Source: Symbiodinium natans (lineage: Eukaryota; Sar; Dinophyceae; Suessiales; Symbiodiniaceae). From it: a stretch of DNA of 56,000 nt. The notes below the pieces were generated by a model. The model was not told where the DNA came from. It ran no database searches and saw nothing but the letters and a program-made list of their open reading frames with translations. This document shows positions 32,597 through 43,465 of this stretch, in pieces. The stretch is from the NCBI GenBank assembly GCA_905221605.1, contig CAJNDS010001857.1:444793-500792 (forward strand). Reading direction: 5' to 3'. Positions within the stretch are counted from its first letter, which is position 1; every line of letters starts with the position of its first letter. A program made the translations under genes and the position numbers.

Positions 32597-32697
32597 GTAG
32601 GGTTTAGGGTTTAGGGTTTAGGGTTCAGGGTTTAGGGTTTAGGGTTTAGGGTTTAGGGTTTAGGGTTTAGGGTTTAGGGTTTAGGGTTTAGGGTTCA
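32597..32697. repeat. Interstitial telomeric array, TTTAGGG
   Basis: Fourteen almost perfect units with one TTCAGGG. Confidence 0.9.
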
Positions 32698-32929
32698 GTG
32701 CAGAGTCTAAACCTTAAACCTTCCCAAACCTACCATCCCATAAGCCCTCTAAGCCCTCTAAGCCTAAACCCTAAACCCTAAACCCTAAACCCGAAACCCG
32801 AAATTTTAAACCTTAAACCCTAAACCACGCGCAATTTTGTGCAAGAACTCTGCTTGGCCCAGTGTCGACAGGTCGATGCTCCACTGAAACCTGGTCGTCC
32901 CCCCCGGAGGCGAGGCGTTTTTTGCAGTT

Positions 32930-33090
32930 GAGGGGGTTTAGGGTTTAGGGTTTAGGGTTCAGGGTTTAGGGTTTGGGGTTTAGGGCTTAGGGTTTAGGGT
33001 TTAGGGTTGCGGTCCTGGGCTTCGGGTCGGATTTGGGGTGAGGGGGTTTAAGGGTTTAGGGTTTAGGGTTTAGGGTACAACCCTGGTCTG
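32930..33090. repeat. Interstitial telomeric blocks, TTTAGGG
   Basis: Two runs with TTCAGGG and TTTGGGG variants. Confidence 0.85.
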
Positions 33091-33204
33091 GTGAAGTGGG
33101 ACCCTGTCTCTCTTGGGTTTGGGGGTGCCGGGACCCTCAGCCCTCAACCCTAAAACCTAAGGGACCCTAAGCCCTAATTAAACCCTAAACCTTGAACCTT
33201 AAAC

Positions 33205-33378
33205 CTTAAACCCTACACCCTAAACCCTAACCCTAAACCCCTAACCCCTAAACCCTAAACCCTAAACCCTAAACCCTAAACCCTAAACCCTAAACCCTAA
33301 ACCCTAAACCCTAAACCCTAAACCCTAAGCCCTAAACCCGAAACCCTAAACCCTAAACCCTAAACCCTAAACCCTGGA
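33205..33378. repeat. Interstitial telomeric array, CCCTAAA
   Basis: About 24 units with few variants. Confidence 0.9.
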
Positions 33379-33504
33379 CCTTTAATACCCTAAACCCTAA
33401 ACTGAAGAAGGTCTCAAACCCTTGGAGTTCACTCCAGCCGCTTTGGAAGGCTGCGAATGTGGAGTGGACGCCGGAGGTGCCTGATGTGGGGTTTCGGGGT
33501 TAGG

Positions 33505-33625
33505 GCTTGAGGGTTTAGGGTTTAGGGAACCCTAAACCCTAAACCCTAAACCCTAATCCCTAGACCCTAAGCCCTAAACCCTAAACCCTGAGCCCTTTAG
33601 GGTTCAGGGTTCACGGGCGCGGGGT
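33505..33625. repeat. Inverted telomeric junctions
   Basis: TTTAGGG units meet CCCTAAA units at 33528-33531, and CCCTGAG units meet TTTAGGG at about 33597. Two orientation switches lie within 80 bp. Confidence 0.8.
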
Positions 33626-34322
33626 TCAGGGCTTAGGGTAGGTCCCCGCAAGGACCTCGGCCCTCAACGCGCGGACCCCGAAACCCCACAAGGGAAGTCT
33701 GTTCCATTTTCAGAAGGCTTCCTGGGGTGTGGGGTTTAGGGTTTAGGGTTCAGGTTTTAGGGTTCAGGGTTTGGGGTTTAGGGTTTAGGGTTCAGGGATT
33801 TGGGGTTTAGAGTGTGTTGGGTTGCGTTGGCTTGGCGGCTAGGTCCCTGTGGTGCTGTCGGGAATTGAAGGCTCTCTGTGTCATGGCCCCTCTCCTGGCA
33901 TCCACCCCCTGGAGTTGAGGTTGCCCGAAGCCCTAAAACCCTAAAACCCCAAAATCCTAAAACCTAGACCCTGAAACCCTAAACCCTCAACCCTAAACCC
34001 TAAACCCTAAACCCTAAACCCTAAACCCTAAACCCTACAAACCTAAATCCTAGACCCTGAAACCCTAAACCCTGAACCCTACAACCCCAAGACCCCTAAG
34101 CCCCCCAAGATTGGTCAACCTACAGAGCGTGCTCGACCCGACGCAGCCGTTTCAGTTTGGCAGATTTCTTATGGCGGAAGTCTGCGGTTAGACTGGAAGA
34201 GAGAAGTGGCTTGCCTGAGTTCACTCGTCGAGTTTCATGCCTGTCGCTTTGCGTCGCGAAAAGACCCTACACCCTAAACCTACCAAAAAACTAGAAGAGG
34301 GATGGCCCGAAAGCATCGATTT

Positions 34323-34485
34323 GCCGTGCGTTGACTCCATGCACTTGACTCTTTGTAATCGAACTGTATGCACTTGGAGAAATGTATGCCCTTACATGGT
34401 TGCATAGTCACTTGTACACTGCACTTGTATGCACTGGAACTGCATGGCATTCAAGTGTGTGGAGTTGAATGCCATGCACTTGTGG
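34323..34485. repeat. Degenerate ATGCACTT minisatellite with hairpin
   Basis: ATGCACTTG-like units recur. The segment CATGGCATTCAA..TTGAATGCCATG (34444-34477) is a 12-bp-arm hairpin. A much longer array of the same type closes this region at 38536-38950. Confidence 0.6.
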
Positions 34486-34939
34486 TCAACTCTGTAGACT
34501 TTTCATCGGCGTTGAAGACAACGCCGAGCTCCAGCGGCCGGTCGCGGCACGCACCTGCGCCGGTGCAAGGAAAGAAGCAAAAACCACACAAGCACAAAAA
34601 CAGACAAAAGAGGTGGAGTCTAAGTAAGGGCCGTGCATGTTGGTCGCCATGGAATACCTGCGCGCAGAAAACAGCTTTACTTGCAAGTCGGTCGACAAAG
34701 GTGCCAATCGTCCCGGGCGGTCCTAGCTGCATTTTCACACGCGCGTGCGTCGCAGTGTCCATACTAAACATAGCCCGGACGGCGTCCATGCGGTTCTGCA
34801 GCCGCGCTTTCGGGCCCTGCCTCCGCTGTGACGTCAAAACTCGCCCTGCCCCGCGGGCTGCGTCCCCACACTTTCGCAAACCCACAATACAATGCAACTT
34901 GCGCAATAGTGCGCCTGATGAAGCTGGCAATCGAAACAA
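34451..34939 (-). pseudogene. Minus-strand open frame, unrecognised, possible relic
   Basis: The minus strand has 162 open codons, including RMDAVRAMFSMDTATHARVK and GPPGTIGTFVDRLASKAVFC. The middle part looks protein-like; the C-terminal part is Phe/Leu/Cys-rich and less so. A plus-strand ORF of 213 codons overlaps it. An RMDAV start also occurs in a minus frame near 35827, hinting at paralogy with the neighbouring relic. No domain assigned. Confidence 0.3.
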
Positions 34940-35078
34940 AGAGGAGCTTGTTCACGCTCTGTTGCAGTGCATTTCAGAGCAGGAGGCGTCATGGGAAAGC
35001 TTCCCATAACGCCTCCTGCTCGGAAATGCACTGCAACAGAGCGTGAAGAAGCTCCTCTTTGTTTCGCTTGCCAGCTTC
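34919..35078. repeat. Near-perfect palindrome, arms about 79 bp
   Basis: The left arm 34919-34997 and right arm 35000-35078 are inverted copies with only about five differences and almost no spacer (AAGCTT at the centre). Both arms keep an open frame: NRNKEELVHALLQCISEQEA on plus, KRNKEELLHALLQCISEQEA on minus. Confidence 0.9.
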
Positions 35079-35433
35079 ACAGCGCTGCTGCACGCCCGTC
35101 GCGGAAGTGTTGGTGCTGACGTCGACCAGGCTTCGAAGACCGCACCACCGCAGCATCGAGAGGCCAGTCGGAGATGTCGCTCAGGTTGTACCAAGTACCA
35201 TCTTCAGGTCGGCGGCGAAGAAAACGTCCTTCGTCCAAGGCGCGGCAGCTTTCTGAACGGACTCGAGGCTGCCGCGAATCTCTGCGTAGACGCCCCCTGC
35301 ACACCCGCAGCCCCAGCAAGCGCCCGCAACTGCGTCACGGTCTGCTTCGCAAGCTCCTCGCGCAGCCAAGCCACGCCGTGAGCGGCGAAACCTTCGCGCA
35401 GGCCGCGCAGCTCTTGCTGCTGCGCAGCGCCAC
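35079..35433 (-). pseudogene. Relic of an unrecognised gene family, copy 1
   Basis: The minus strand reads LRGLREGFAAHGVAWLREEL, then AKQTVTQLRALAGAAGVQG. It then needs a frame change to VYAEIRGSLESVQKAAAPWT and another to reach WYNLSDISDWPLDAAVV and the palindrome frame ending in SEQEA. The order suggests one former protein with at least two frame breaks, or short introns. A second copy of its first part is at 35950-36069. Unrecognised; helical, Ala/Leu-rich. Confidence 0.5.
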
Positions 35434-35652
35434 CTCCTAGCTTGTTCCCCAGCTTCAACTCTTCCAGAACTTCTCATACGGCTACCAAGCTAGCTCGGCC
35501 AACTCTTCATCTTCCTCTTGCGTCATCTTGGTCCAGTACAGGACCTCTACTGGATCAGGATGACGCAAGAGGAAGCTGAAGCCTTGGCCGAGCTAGCTTG
35601 GTAGCCGTATGAGAAGGTCTGGAAGAGTTGAAGCTGGGGAACAAGCTAGGAG
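35434..35652. repeat. Inverted repeat, arms about 105 bp
   Basis: Arms 35434-35539 and 35548-35652 pair with about 93% identity by eye around a short loop. Both arms carry the frame MTQEE(D/A)E(E/A)LAELAW followed by TAG, and then KLGNKLG in another frame. Confidence 0.9.
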
Positions 35653-35949
35653 CGAGGAGGCTGAGGGATACGCGGCAAGCTTGTTGCGAGGAATGCTGCG
35701 GAACATTGCGCTTCTGCGCGAACATTGTAAAGCAGAAGCTCTGTTCCGAAGCTGTACAAATATTGCGCCCGTGTACGGCAGAGGTGTCCCTCTGTCGCCG
35801 GCCGAATTTTCGCAAGACAGCGTCCATTCGGCCGCGCGCAGTGAGAGCCTAGACTACGCGAGGCAGCTCGCCGTCCTCAACGCAACTTCACAAGCAAAAG
35901 CCTTGGGTCGCCGCACATCAGGGTTTACGTTTCGCGTGCTCGCGCCAGA

Positions 35950-36069
35950 GCCCTGTCCTGCGCCCGCAGCGCCAGCAAGCTCACGCAACTGCGCGACCGT
36001 CTTGTTCGCAAGCTCCTGGCGCAGCCAAGCTGCACCTCTAGCGCGGAAACCACGCCGCAGCGCCTGCAT
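35950..36069 (-). pseudogene. Relic of the same gene family, copy 2
   Basis: The minus strand reads MQALRRGFRARGAAWLRQEL, then ANKTVAQLRELAGAAGAGQG. It aligns with 35290-35420 without gaps and with largely conservative changes (REELAKQTVTQLRALAG against RQELANKTVAQLRELAG). The frame extends to an ATG at 36172-36174. The conserved protein pattern indicates former coding function. Downstream parts present in copy 1 are not evident. Confidence 0.5.
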
Positions 36070-36579
36070 AGCATCCCCGCCGGTGTACGACATGCCTGGA
36101 ACTACAATACAGCGCACCGTCCAAGCTGGCGCCACGGTTTCACTCAATAGCGCCTCTCGGGCCAAAGCTAGCACGCACGCTTGTAAAGCAACGCATCATG
36201 AGGTGGTCAACACAGCAAAATGTCAAAGCATGAATTCAGTTCTACGCATGCGGCACACGCAGACAGTGCAGGATGCCTTCTCGTGTTTCTTGATGTTGTA
36301 ACACCACCTACACGCAGCAACAGTGCAAACAACAGACATGCAGCACCCGAACGCTAGCACAGACACACAGTGCGGGATGCCTTCTCCCCTTCATTGATGT
36401 CGTCGCGCCCCAGGACATCCAAATCGGACATCGCCCAAACATGTTACATTTGATCACTTCCCACAGAGAGACGAGTCTAAGCGCAGGACTGGTTGCCTCC
36501 CTCCAATCGACATCACTGTTTTCCCGCTCCACTGCATGTTCCGTGCCCATGTTATTTGCGACGTTTTCGAAGCCCAAGA

Positions 36580-37480
36580 GGTCCGCACGTCCGGAATTCC
36601 GCTTCCATGCTATTTGCGAGGTCTTCAAGCATGTCCGGAATTCCGCTTCCATGCTATGCTATTTGCGGTGTTTTCAAGCGCCCAGTTGTCCGTTACCATG
36701 CTATTTGCGGTGTTTTCAAGCACCACATGTCCGTTACCATGCTCTTTGCGGTGTTTTCGAGCGCCCAGATGTCCGTTACCATGCTATTTGCGAGGTTTTC
36801 AAGCATGTCCGGAATTCCGCTTCCATGCTATTTGCGAGGTTTTCGCATGTCCGGAATTCCGCTTCCATGCTATTTGCGGTGTTTTCAAGCGCCCAGTTGT
36901 CCGTTACCATGCTATTTGCGGTGTTTTCAAGCGCCATATGTCCGTTACCATGCTCTTTGCGGTGTTTTCGAGCGCCCAGATGTCCGTTACCATGCTATTT
37001 GCGGTGTCTTCATGCGCCCAGATGTCCGTTACCATGCTATTTGCGGTGTTTTCATGCGCCCAGATGTCCGTTACCATGCTATTTGCGGTGTTTTCAGACG
37101 CCCAGCGTGTCCGCGGCGTACTACGTCTGTACTACAAACAGTCGACAAGCATGTCCGGAATTCTGCTTCCATGCTATTTGCGAGGTTTTCGCATGTCCGG
37201 AATTCCGCTTCCATGCTATTTGCGGTGTTTTCAAGCGCCCAGTTGTCCGTTACCATGCTATTTGCGGTGTTTTCAAGCGCCATATGTCCGTTACCATACT
37301 CTTTGCGGTGTTTTCGAGCGCCCAGATGTCCGTTACCATGCTATTTGCGGTGTTTTCATGCGCCCAGATGTCCGTTACCATGCTATTTGCGGTGTTTTCA
37401 TGCGCCCAGATGTCCGTTACCATGCTATTTGCGGTGTTTTCAGACACCCAGCGTGTCCGCGGCGTACTACATCTGTACTA
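36580..37480. repeat. Satellite array, about 42-bp unit
   Basis: Units of the form GTCCGTTACCATGCTATTTG + CGGTGTTTTC + AAGCGCCCA(G/T)(A/T)T, alternating with a GTCCGGAATTCCGCTTCCAT subtype, about 20 copies. A higher-order repeat of about 550 bp is visible (36790-37150 against 37140-37490). The unit has no stop in any plus frame, hence three overlapping ORFs of more than 520 codons. Confidence 0.9.
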
Positions 37481-37860
37481 CAAACAGTCGACTTTCCAGC
37501 CACGGCAGCTCCGCGTGTCCGCGGCGTACTACGTTTGTACAAAATGTCAACTATCCAGCCACGGGGAAGCTCCGGGGGCGTCCGTGGCGTACTACATTTG
37601 TACTACAAAAGTCGACTTTCCAGACACGGGGAAGCTCCGGGCGTCCCCGGCGTACTCCATTTGTACTACAAAAGTCGACTTTCCAGCCACGGAAGCTCCG
37701 CGTGTCCGCGGCGTACTACGTTGTACTACAAAAATCGACTTTCCAGCCACGGAAGCTCCGGGTGTCCGCGGCGTACTACGTTTGTACTACAAAAAGTCGA
37801 CTTTGCAGCCACGGAAGTCCCCGGCGTACTATGTCTGTACTACAAGAGTCGAAAAACAAA
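37480..37860. repeat. Satellite array, about 62-bp unit
   Basis: Six copies built on GTCGACTTTCCAGCCACGG, AAGCTCC, GTCCGCGGCGTACTAC and TTGTACTACAAAA. The first unit also occurs singly within the preceding array at 37110-37145. Confidence 0.85.
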
Positions 37861-38435
37861 AAACGCAAAAACACGACGGTTTTGGCACCGCGACCACGCG
37901 AAAACCCGCAGAGGGGTTACGTTTGTATGTCAGGAAACGCAAAAACACGACGGTTTTGGCACCGCGCCAACGCCGACACCCGCAGAGGGGTTACGTTTGT
38001 ATGTCAAAAAACGCAAAAACACGATGGTTTTGGCACCGCGCCAACGCGGAAACCCGCAGAGGGTTGACGCGCGCACGAAAAAAATGCAAAAAACGATGGT
38101 TTTAGCACCGCGACCCGGCGATTAGCCGCAGAGGGTTGTCCGCGCACCGACAAAAACGCAAAAAAACGACGGTTTTAGCACCGCGACCACGCCGAAACCC
38201 GCAGAGGGTTGTCCGCGCACCGACAAAAACGCAAAAAATCGACGGTTTTGGCGCCGCGACCACGCCGAAACCCGCAGAGGGTTGTCCGCGGACACAAAGA
38301 AACGTAAAAAAACGACGGTTTTAGCGCCGCGACCACGCCGAAACCCGCAGAGGGTTGTCCGCGGACACAAAGAAACGTAAAAAAACGACGGTTTTAGCAC
38401 CGCGACCACGCCGAAACCCGCAGAGGGTTGCAATC
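37860..38435. repeat. Satellite array, about 66-bp unit
   Basis: Eight copies of AAAAACGCAAAAA..CGACGGTTTTGGCACCGCG, ACCACGCCGAAACCCGCAGA and GGGTTG plus a variable tail. Like its two neighbours, it is free of stops in the plus frames and prolongs the artefactual ORFs. Confidence 0.85.
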
Positions 38436-38535
38436 CCGATTGGCGATGTCAACCCAGCCCGCCGCCTTAGAAAGAGTAATTTTAATTTAGAAATCTAGGA
38501 CTGGGTACGAAGGTCTAGTAAATTCTACGTAAATC

Positions 38536-38950
38536 TTGCAGTTTGTATTCACTTGTATACTAAACTCTATGCAATTCACTCTATGCACTTCACTCTATGC
38601 ACTTAACTCTATGCACTTCACTCTATGCACTTCACTCTATGCACTTCACTCTATGCACTTCACTCTATGCACTTCACTCTATGCACTTCACTCTATGCAC
38701 TTCACTCTATGCACTTCACTCTATGCACTTCACTCTATGCGCTTCACTCTGTGCACTTCACTCTGTGCACTTGCCTCTATGCACTTCACTCTATGCACTT
38801 TGCTCTATGCGCTTCACTCTATGCACTTCGCTCTATGCACTTCACTCTATGCACTTCGCTCTATGCACTTCACTCTATGCACTTCACTCTATGCACTTCA
38901 CTCTATGCACTTCACTCTATGCACTTCACTCTATGCACTTCAGTCTATGT
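38536..38950. repeat. Minisatellite, 14-bp unit ATGCACTTCACTCT
   Basis: About 28 units with scattered G/T and C/A variants. Three overlapping plus ORFs (148-219 codons) translate the repeat and are not genes. Confidence 0.95.
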
Positions 38951-39019
38951 TGTTCTGTCAGGGGGCTCCGCACGGAAGAACCCTTCGCGATGCTTTCGGG
39001 AAAACCCAAAAACCTTAAA

Positions 39020-39160
39020 CCCGCGCCATCATCAACTTTACCCGGGTTCTGGATCAGAAGATGGTCTTTGATGCCAGAGAGTACACACATGATATTCCAA
39101 AGATTGAGGTTTGAGATCTGTACCAGAAGTATCTCTATGTGCCCACAGAATCTACTAAAG
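39020..39160 (+). CDS. Candidate exon, unrecognised
   Basis: The plus strand reads RAIINFTRVLDQKMVFDARE, then YTHDIPKIEV, a stop, and DLYQKYLYVPTESTKAKS in the same frame. The composition is protein-like on both sides of the TGA, so it may be an exon end or a relic. A minus ORF of 93 codons overlaps. Confidence 0.35.
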
Positions 39161-39234
39161 CCAAGTCTCCTAACCCCCCCCCCCCCCCAAAACACAAAAC
39201 CCCCCAAAAAGCAAAAAGCAAACCCAAGAACCCT

Positions 39235-39400
39235 GGCCCTAAACCCTAAACCCTGAACCTTAACCTCAAACCCGAAACCCTGAACCCCAACCCCTCCCCC
39301 CCCCCAACCCTACACCCTGCACCCTACACCCTACACCCTAAACCCTAAACCCTCAGCCCTACACCCTACACCCTAAACCCTAAACCCTAAACCCTAAACC
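39235..39400. repeat. Mixed telomeric variants
   Basis: CCCTAAA, CCCTACA, CCCTGAA and CCCTCAG units with a C10 run. Confidence 0.8.
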
Positions 39401-39596
39401 CGCAGCCTAGGAGTGGGAGAGATGTCGGGCGCCCGAGGCTGGAAGCAGGGTTTGGAGTTTGAGGGTTCATAGGGTTTAAGGGTTTGGGGCTGAGGGTTTG
39501 GGGTGTAGGGTTTAGGGTTTGGGGTTTAGGGTTTGTATGCACATGTACAATATGGTACAATGTGCAAAGCTCGTTTAGATAACAGAAGGTCATAGA

Positions 39597-39597
<1 letters not shown>

Positions 39598-39627
<30 letters not shown>

Positions 39628-39661
39628 TGTATGTATGTATGTATGTATGTATGTATGTATG

Positions 39662-39692
<31 letters not shown>
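39598..39692. repeat. (TATG)n microsatellite
   Basis: About 23 units, the same motif as at 25304. Confidence 0.95.
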
Positions 39693-40821
39693 TATATAAA
39701 TTATATAAATACTATACACAACATCACGTGGGGGGATTTGGGGCGTACCTACAGAGCCCAAGGCTACTCAATACCTTGTAGCTGAGTACTCTGATGAAGC
39801 CCCTCAAAAGCCCCCCCCCACCCCCCCCCACTCCCCGTAAGCTCGGAAGCCTTTAAGCCCTTGACACCCTAACGCCCTAGGCGCCCTAAACCCTAAATCC
39901 GAAACCCTAAAACCCTAAGTGCCCTGAACAACAACCCTCAACAGAACCCTTATCCCGAACCCCGAAGCTTTATACTCCTCAAAGCCTAAAGCCTGAAACC
40001 CTGACTCCCTAAACCCGAAAACCCTGAGCCCCAAACTCCAAGTACCCCAAGCTCAGAGAACCCCAAACCCCAAACCCCAAACCCCAAACCCCAAACCCCA
40101 AACCCTAAACCCTAAACCCTAAACCCCAAACCCTAAACTCTAAACCCCAAACCCTAAACCCTAAACCCCTAAACCCTAAGCCCAAGAAAGGACGCGACCT
40201 CGAGCCGCTCTCCGAACTCTCCGAACTGCCAATGGATGCACCACCCACGGCTCCCTCGAGCCGTGCAGTCCTCGGTTGTTTTTTTTTTTGGGGGGGATCT
40301 TAGGGTTCAGGGGATCGTTTTATTTCGTTTTTTTTTTTTTTTTTTTTTTTCCGGGGTTCTTTGTTGGTTTTTTTGCCAGGATCTTGGGGTTCGGGGTTTT
40401 GGGGTTTTGAGGGTTTTGGGGTTTGGAGCTCGGGTTTAGGGTTTGGGCTTTAGGGCTTAGGTGTTTTCAGGGTTTTTGGGGGCTCTTGGGATTTTGTTTT
40501 GTTGCGGGTTTAGGGTTTTGGGGGTTTTAAGGGTGTTTGGCTTTTGGGGTGTTGGGGCTCTTGTCTGAGTCTTGTCCCGTTATCACCCCTCATTACATAA
40601 GCTACCAGTTCCGGTGTGGACTTCATAGGCCTCTAGAGGTAGATGTTTCAGGTGTTGAATATGTAACTGGAATGATTGAAAGATGAAAGAACATGAGTAG
40701 AGCCGGAATGCAGGAGGTTTTTTTTAGAACTCCAGCAAGAAAGCTTAGGATTATTGAACATTGTGGAAACCCTTCATAGGTATGTCCGCGTTCTCGTATC
40801 AGCTCAGACTATGAATCTTCA

Positions 40822-40965
40822 ATGCACACAGCATTCAACAGCATGCCGTATGACCGTGCGCGTGTCAGAGCAGTAGATTCCCCCAGCAACAACAACTGGC
40901 TCATCAAGGACACCCCATGCTACGCAATGAGTTTGGAGGGTTGGCTGGCGAATTTTGTTCACAAG
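40822..40965 (+). CDS. Candidate exon (unrecognised), good donor site
   Basis: Open frame MHTAFNSMPYDRARVRAVDS then PSNNNWLIKDTPCYAMSLEG then WLANFVHK, ending at AAG|GTAAGG, a strong donor. An acceptor CACACAG lies at 40825-40831, so the exon may start there. It sits in one of the longest stretches without telomeric repeats in this half (40.55-41.38 kb). No domain recognised. Confidence 0.45.
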
Positions 40966-41089
40966 GTAAGGCGTCTGCTCTGTCATTTAGTTCGCCCGCG
41001 GAATTCCTAGAACCTTGAATGTTCAGGGTGTTTAGGGTTTGGGTTTCCTGAATTTTTGACTTATCAGTAGCTGTCGTTCATTTCCCGTT

Positions 41090-41375
41090 TTGAATGCTGT
41101 CAGGTTAGCAGTTGCGCCCCAACACCACCGGTGCACATTCTATGTCAAAATAGATAGAAGCCAAATGAGAGCAACCACCCCGATGCTCATTCAGATTGAG
41201 TTCACCGGATGTGCGGCACCTCAATTCTCCGAAGTAACGAGAAGTAGTAGGATCGCTGATCAAATCGCAGTCGAGTTCCACCTGGAATGCGATCTTTGCT
41301 CGGACCGAATACTTGGCCCGAGTTCAATTTCTATCAGAAGTCGCTGGTATCATTGGAGTGCGTTAGACACGTACT
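41090..41375 (+). CDS. Candidate exon (unrecognised), 95 codons
   Basis: An open frame of 95 codons includes RLAVAPQHHRCTFYVKIDRS, TPMLIQIEFTGCAAPQF and AVEFHLECDLCSDRILG. A CTGTCAG acceptor ends at 41103. Splicing the strong donor at 40965 to it would not keep this frame, so the two may not be directly adjacent exons. Protein-like composition, no family. Confidence 0.4.
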
Positions 41376-41669
41376 AGGGTCTGGTCTTAAACCCGAAGCC
41401 CTAAGCCCTAAACCCGAAATCTTCCCGGAAACTTAACCGTAAAAGTTGTCTTCTTCCAGACAGTGCCTGTGACAAGACCTTCCCAGAAGCTGTCCTTCGT
41501 GTTATCTTGAAAGATCCAGATTTTCCACAAAGTACACAGTTTTTGAAGAAGGGTTTCGGGTCTTAGGGTTTAGGAGGATTTAGGATTTTAGGAGGATTTA
41601 GGGATTAGGGTTTAAGGTTTAGGGTTCAGGGCTTAAGGCCTTCTTGGGGCCTTCTTCAACCCAAAACCC

Positions 41670-41735
41670 CTAAACCCCTAAACCCCTAAACCCTAAACCC
41701 TAAACCCTAAACCCTAAACCCTAAACCCTAAACCC
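41670..41735. repeat. Interstitial telomeric array, CCCTAAA
   Basis: CCCCTAAA variants pass into CCCTAAA units, about nine in total. Confidence 0.85.
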
Positions 41736-41833
41736 CACTTTCCAGGCCCGCGCAAGCGTGGCTCCCGCGCAGGGGCAGCGGCCCGTGCCCAGGTTGGCGG
41801 GTGTCCAGCGTCTCTGTGCAGCTAGATGGTTGA

Positions 41834-41985
41834 GGTCTAGGGTTTAGGGTTTAGGGTTTAGGGTTTAGGGTTTAGGGTTTAGGGTTTAGGGTTTAGGTTT
41901 AGGTTTAGGTTTAGGGTTTAGGGTTTAGGGTGTAGGGTTTAGGGTCTAGGATCTAGGGTTTCGGTTTTAGGGTTTAGGGGCTCGG
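41834..41985. repeat. Interstitial telomeric array, TTTAGGG
   Basis: About 20 units including TTTAGG deletion variants. Confidence 0.9.
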
Positions 41986-41999
41986 AAGCCGAAGCCCTT

Positions 42000-43440
42000 A
42001 AACACAAAACCCTTTCATCCCCAATCCCCAAAGCCTTTGAACCCTTGACGCCTCAGCAAGTTCCAAGCCTTTGACCCTTCAACCCTTAAGCCGCAACAGG
42101 GTTTAGGGTTTAGGGTTTAGGGTTTAGGGTTTAGGGCTTGGGGGTTCGGGTTTGGGGTTTAGGGTGGGTTGTGAAGCCCTTAAACTCAACCCTGAACATG
42201 TGGGCGTGGATCTAGGTGACCTTCCCTTGTCGGGTCTCGATTCTACTCGATTGTGCTGTCTAGGTCCAGAAGACCCCTAAGCCCTAACCCCCAAGCCCTA
42301 AACCCTAAACCCTAACCCCTAAACCCTAAACCCGAAACCCTAAACCCTAAACGGAACACCGAAAAGCGCAGCTCCGGACATGTGTGGAGGTTGACACGGG
42401 CAAGCCCAACCACCGTCTAGAATCGCTTCTGGTCTGAAAGGTTGGGTTCAGGGTTTAGGGTTTAGGGTTTAGGGTTTAGGGTTTAGGGTTTAGGTTTTAG
42501 GGTTTAGGGTTATTTTTAAGTCCCCTTAATTTGGTCCCGAACCTCCTTGCATGGGTTCTGATGTATGGGCCCTTAATTTTGGATAGGGCATATATATACG
42601 GGGTATATAAGGGGCACCCTTCCAAGGGCCCATAATAGGGCTCCCAAGCCCTAAACCCTAAACCCCAAGCCCTAACCCCAAACCCTAAACCCCAAATACT
42701 AAACCCACTTCTGACAGCCAGCCATGTCACTACAGAAGTAAGCGTACTGGAATCTCCCCAGACTTTTTCCCGGAACAAAGAATCCGCGGGTCTGGAATCA
42801 CAACACTTCGATCCCGACTTATGTGCGCACTCGTTGGCACACCCGCTGTACCCCTAAACACTAAACCCTAAATCCTAAACCCTAAACCCTAAAACCGCAT
42901 GGAGAAGAAATATAGGGGCCTTCATTATGAATAGGGTTTTGAGGGGGTTTGTATAGTACACTTGGAAAGGGACCATAGCAAGAAATGGTACTGGTAGTTG
43001 TTCCGAACCCTACATGATTTCTTGCAGCCAAGGCTTTTCTTCAAGACGCTTCTTGGCTGCTGAGGGCGATCTTATATGTTTAGTGACTGGGTTTCAGGTT
43101 CAGGGTTTAGAGTTTAGGGTTAGGGATTGGGGTTTAGGGTTTAGGGTTTGGGGTTTAGGGTTTAGGGTTTAGGGTTTAGGGATGTTTGGGAGGGTGAGCC
43201 CGTGACCGAATTGGCGGTGGTTTCAGGCCTTCGGCTTCTTCGTCAACCTGTTTTTGGGCCTAGGGCTGCAGCATATAGGGTTTAGAGTTTATTTGGGTGT
43301 AGGGCTTAGAGCAAACCCTAAACCCTAAACCCTAAACCCTGAACCCTGAACCCTGAACCCTGAACCCTGAACCCTGAACCCTAAACCCTAAAAATTGAAC
43401 CCTGCACCCTGAACCCTAAACCCTAAACTTGCAGTGTTGA
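42000..43440. other. Telomere-repeat matrix with short islands
   Basis: Alternating blocks with islands of 80-150 bp. A short foldback with arms TATGGGCCCTT and AAGGGCCCATA spans 42564-42633. Islands at 43025-43080 (AKAFLQDASWLLRAILYV after TTCTTGCAGCC) and about 43234-43280 (AFGFFVNLFLGL after GTTTCAG) are open and follow acceptor-like sites. Neither is recognised. Confidence 0.45.
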
Positions 43441-43465
43441 GGGTTGAGCCCTCAACCATCGGCAG

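Noticed and set aside
36441-38125. Three overlapping plus ORFs of 524-554 codons
   Set aside because: All three frames are open over tandem satellites; no frame has domain content or differs in quality from the others.
38536-39256. Plus ORFs with LCTSLYALHSMHFT repeats
   Set aside because: A 14-bp minisatellite read in three frames.
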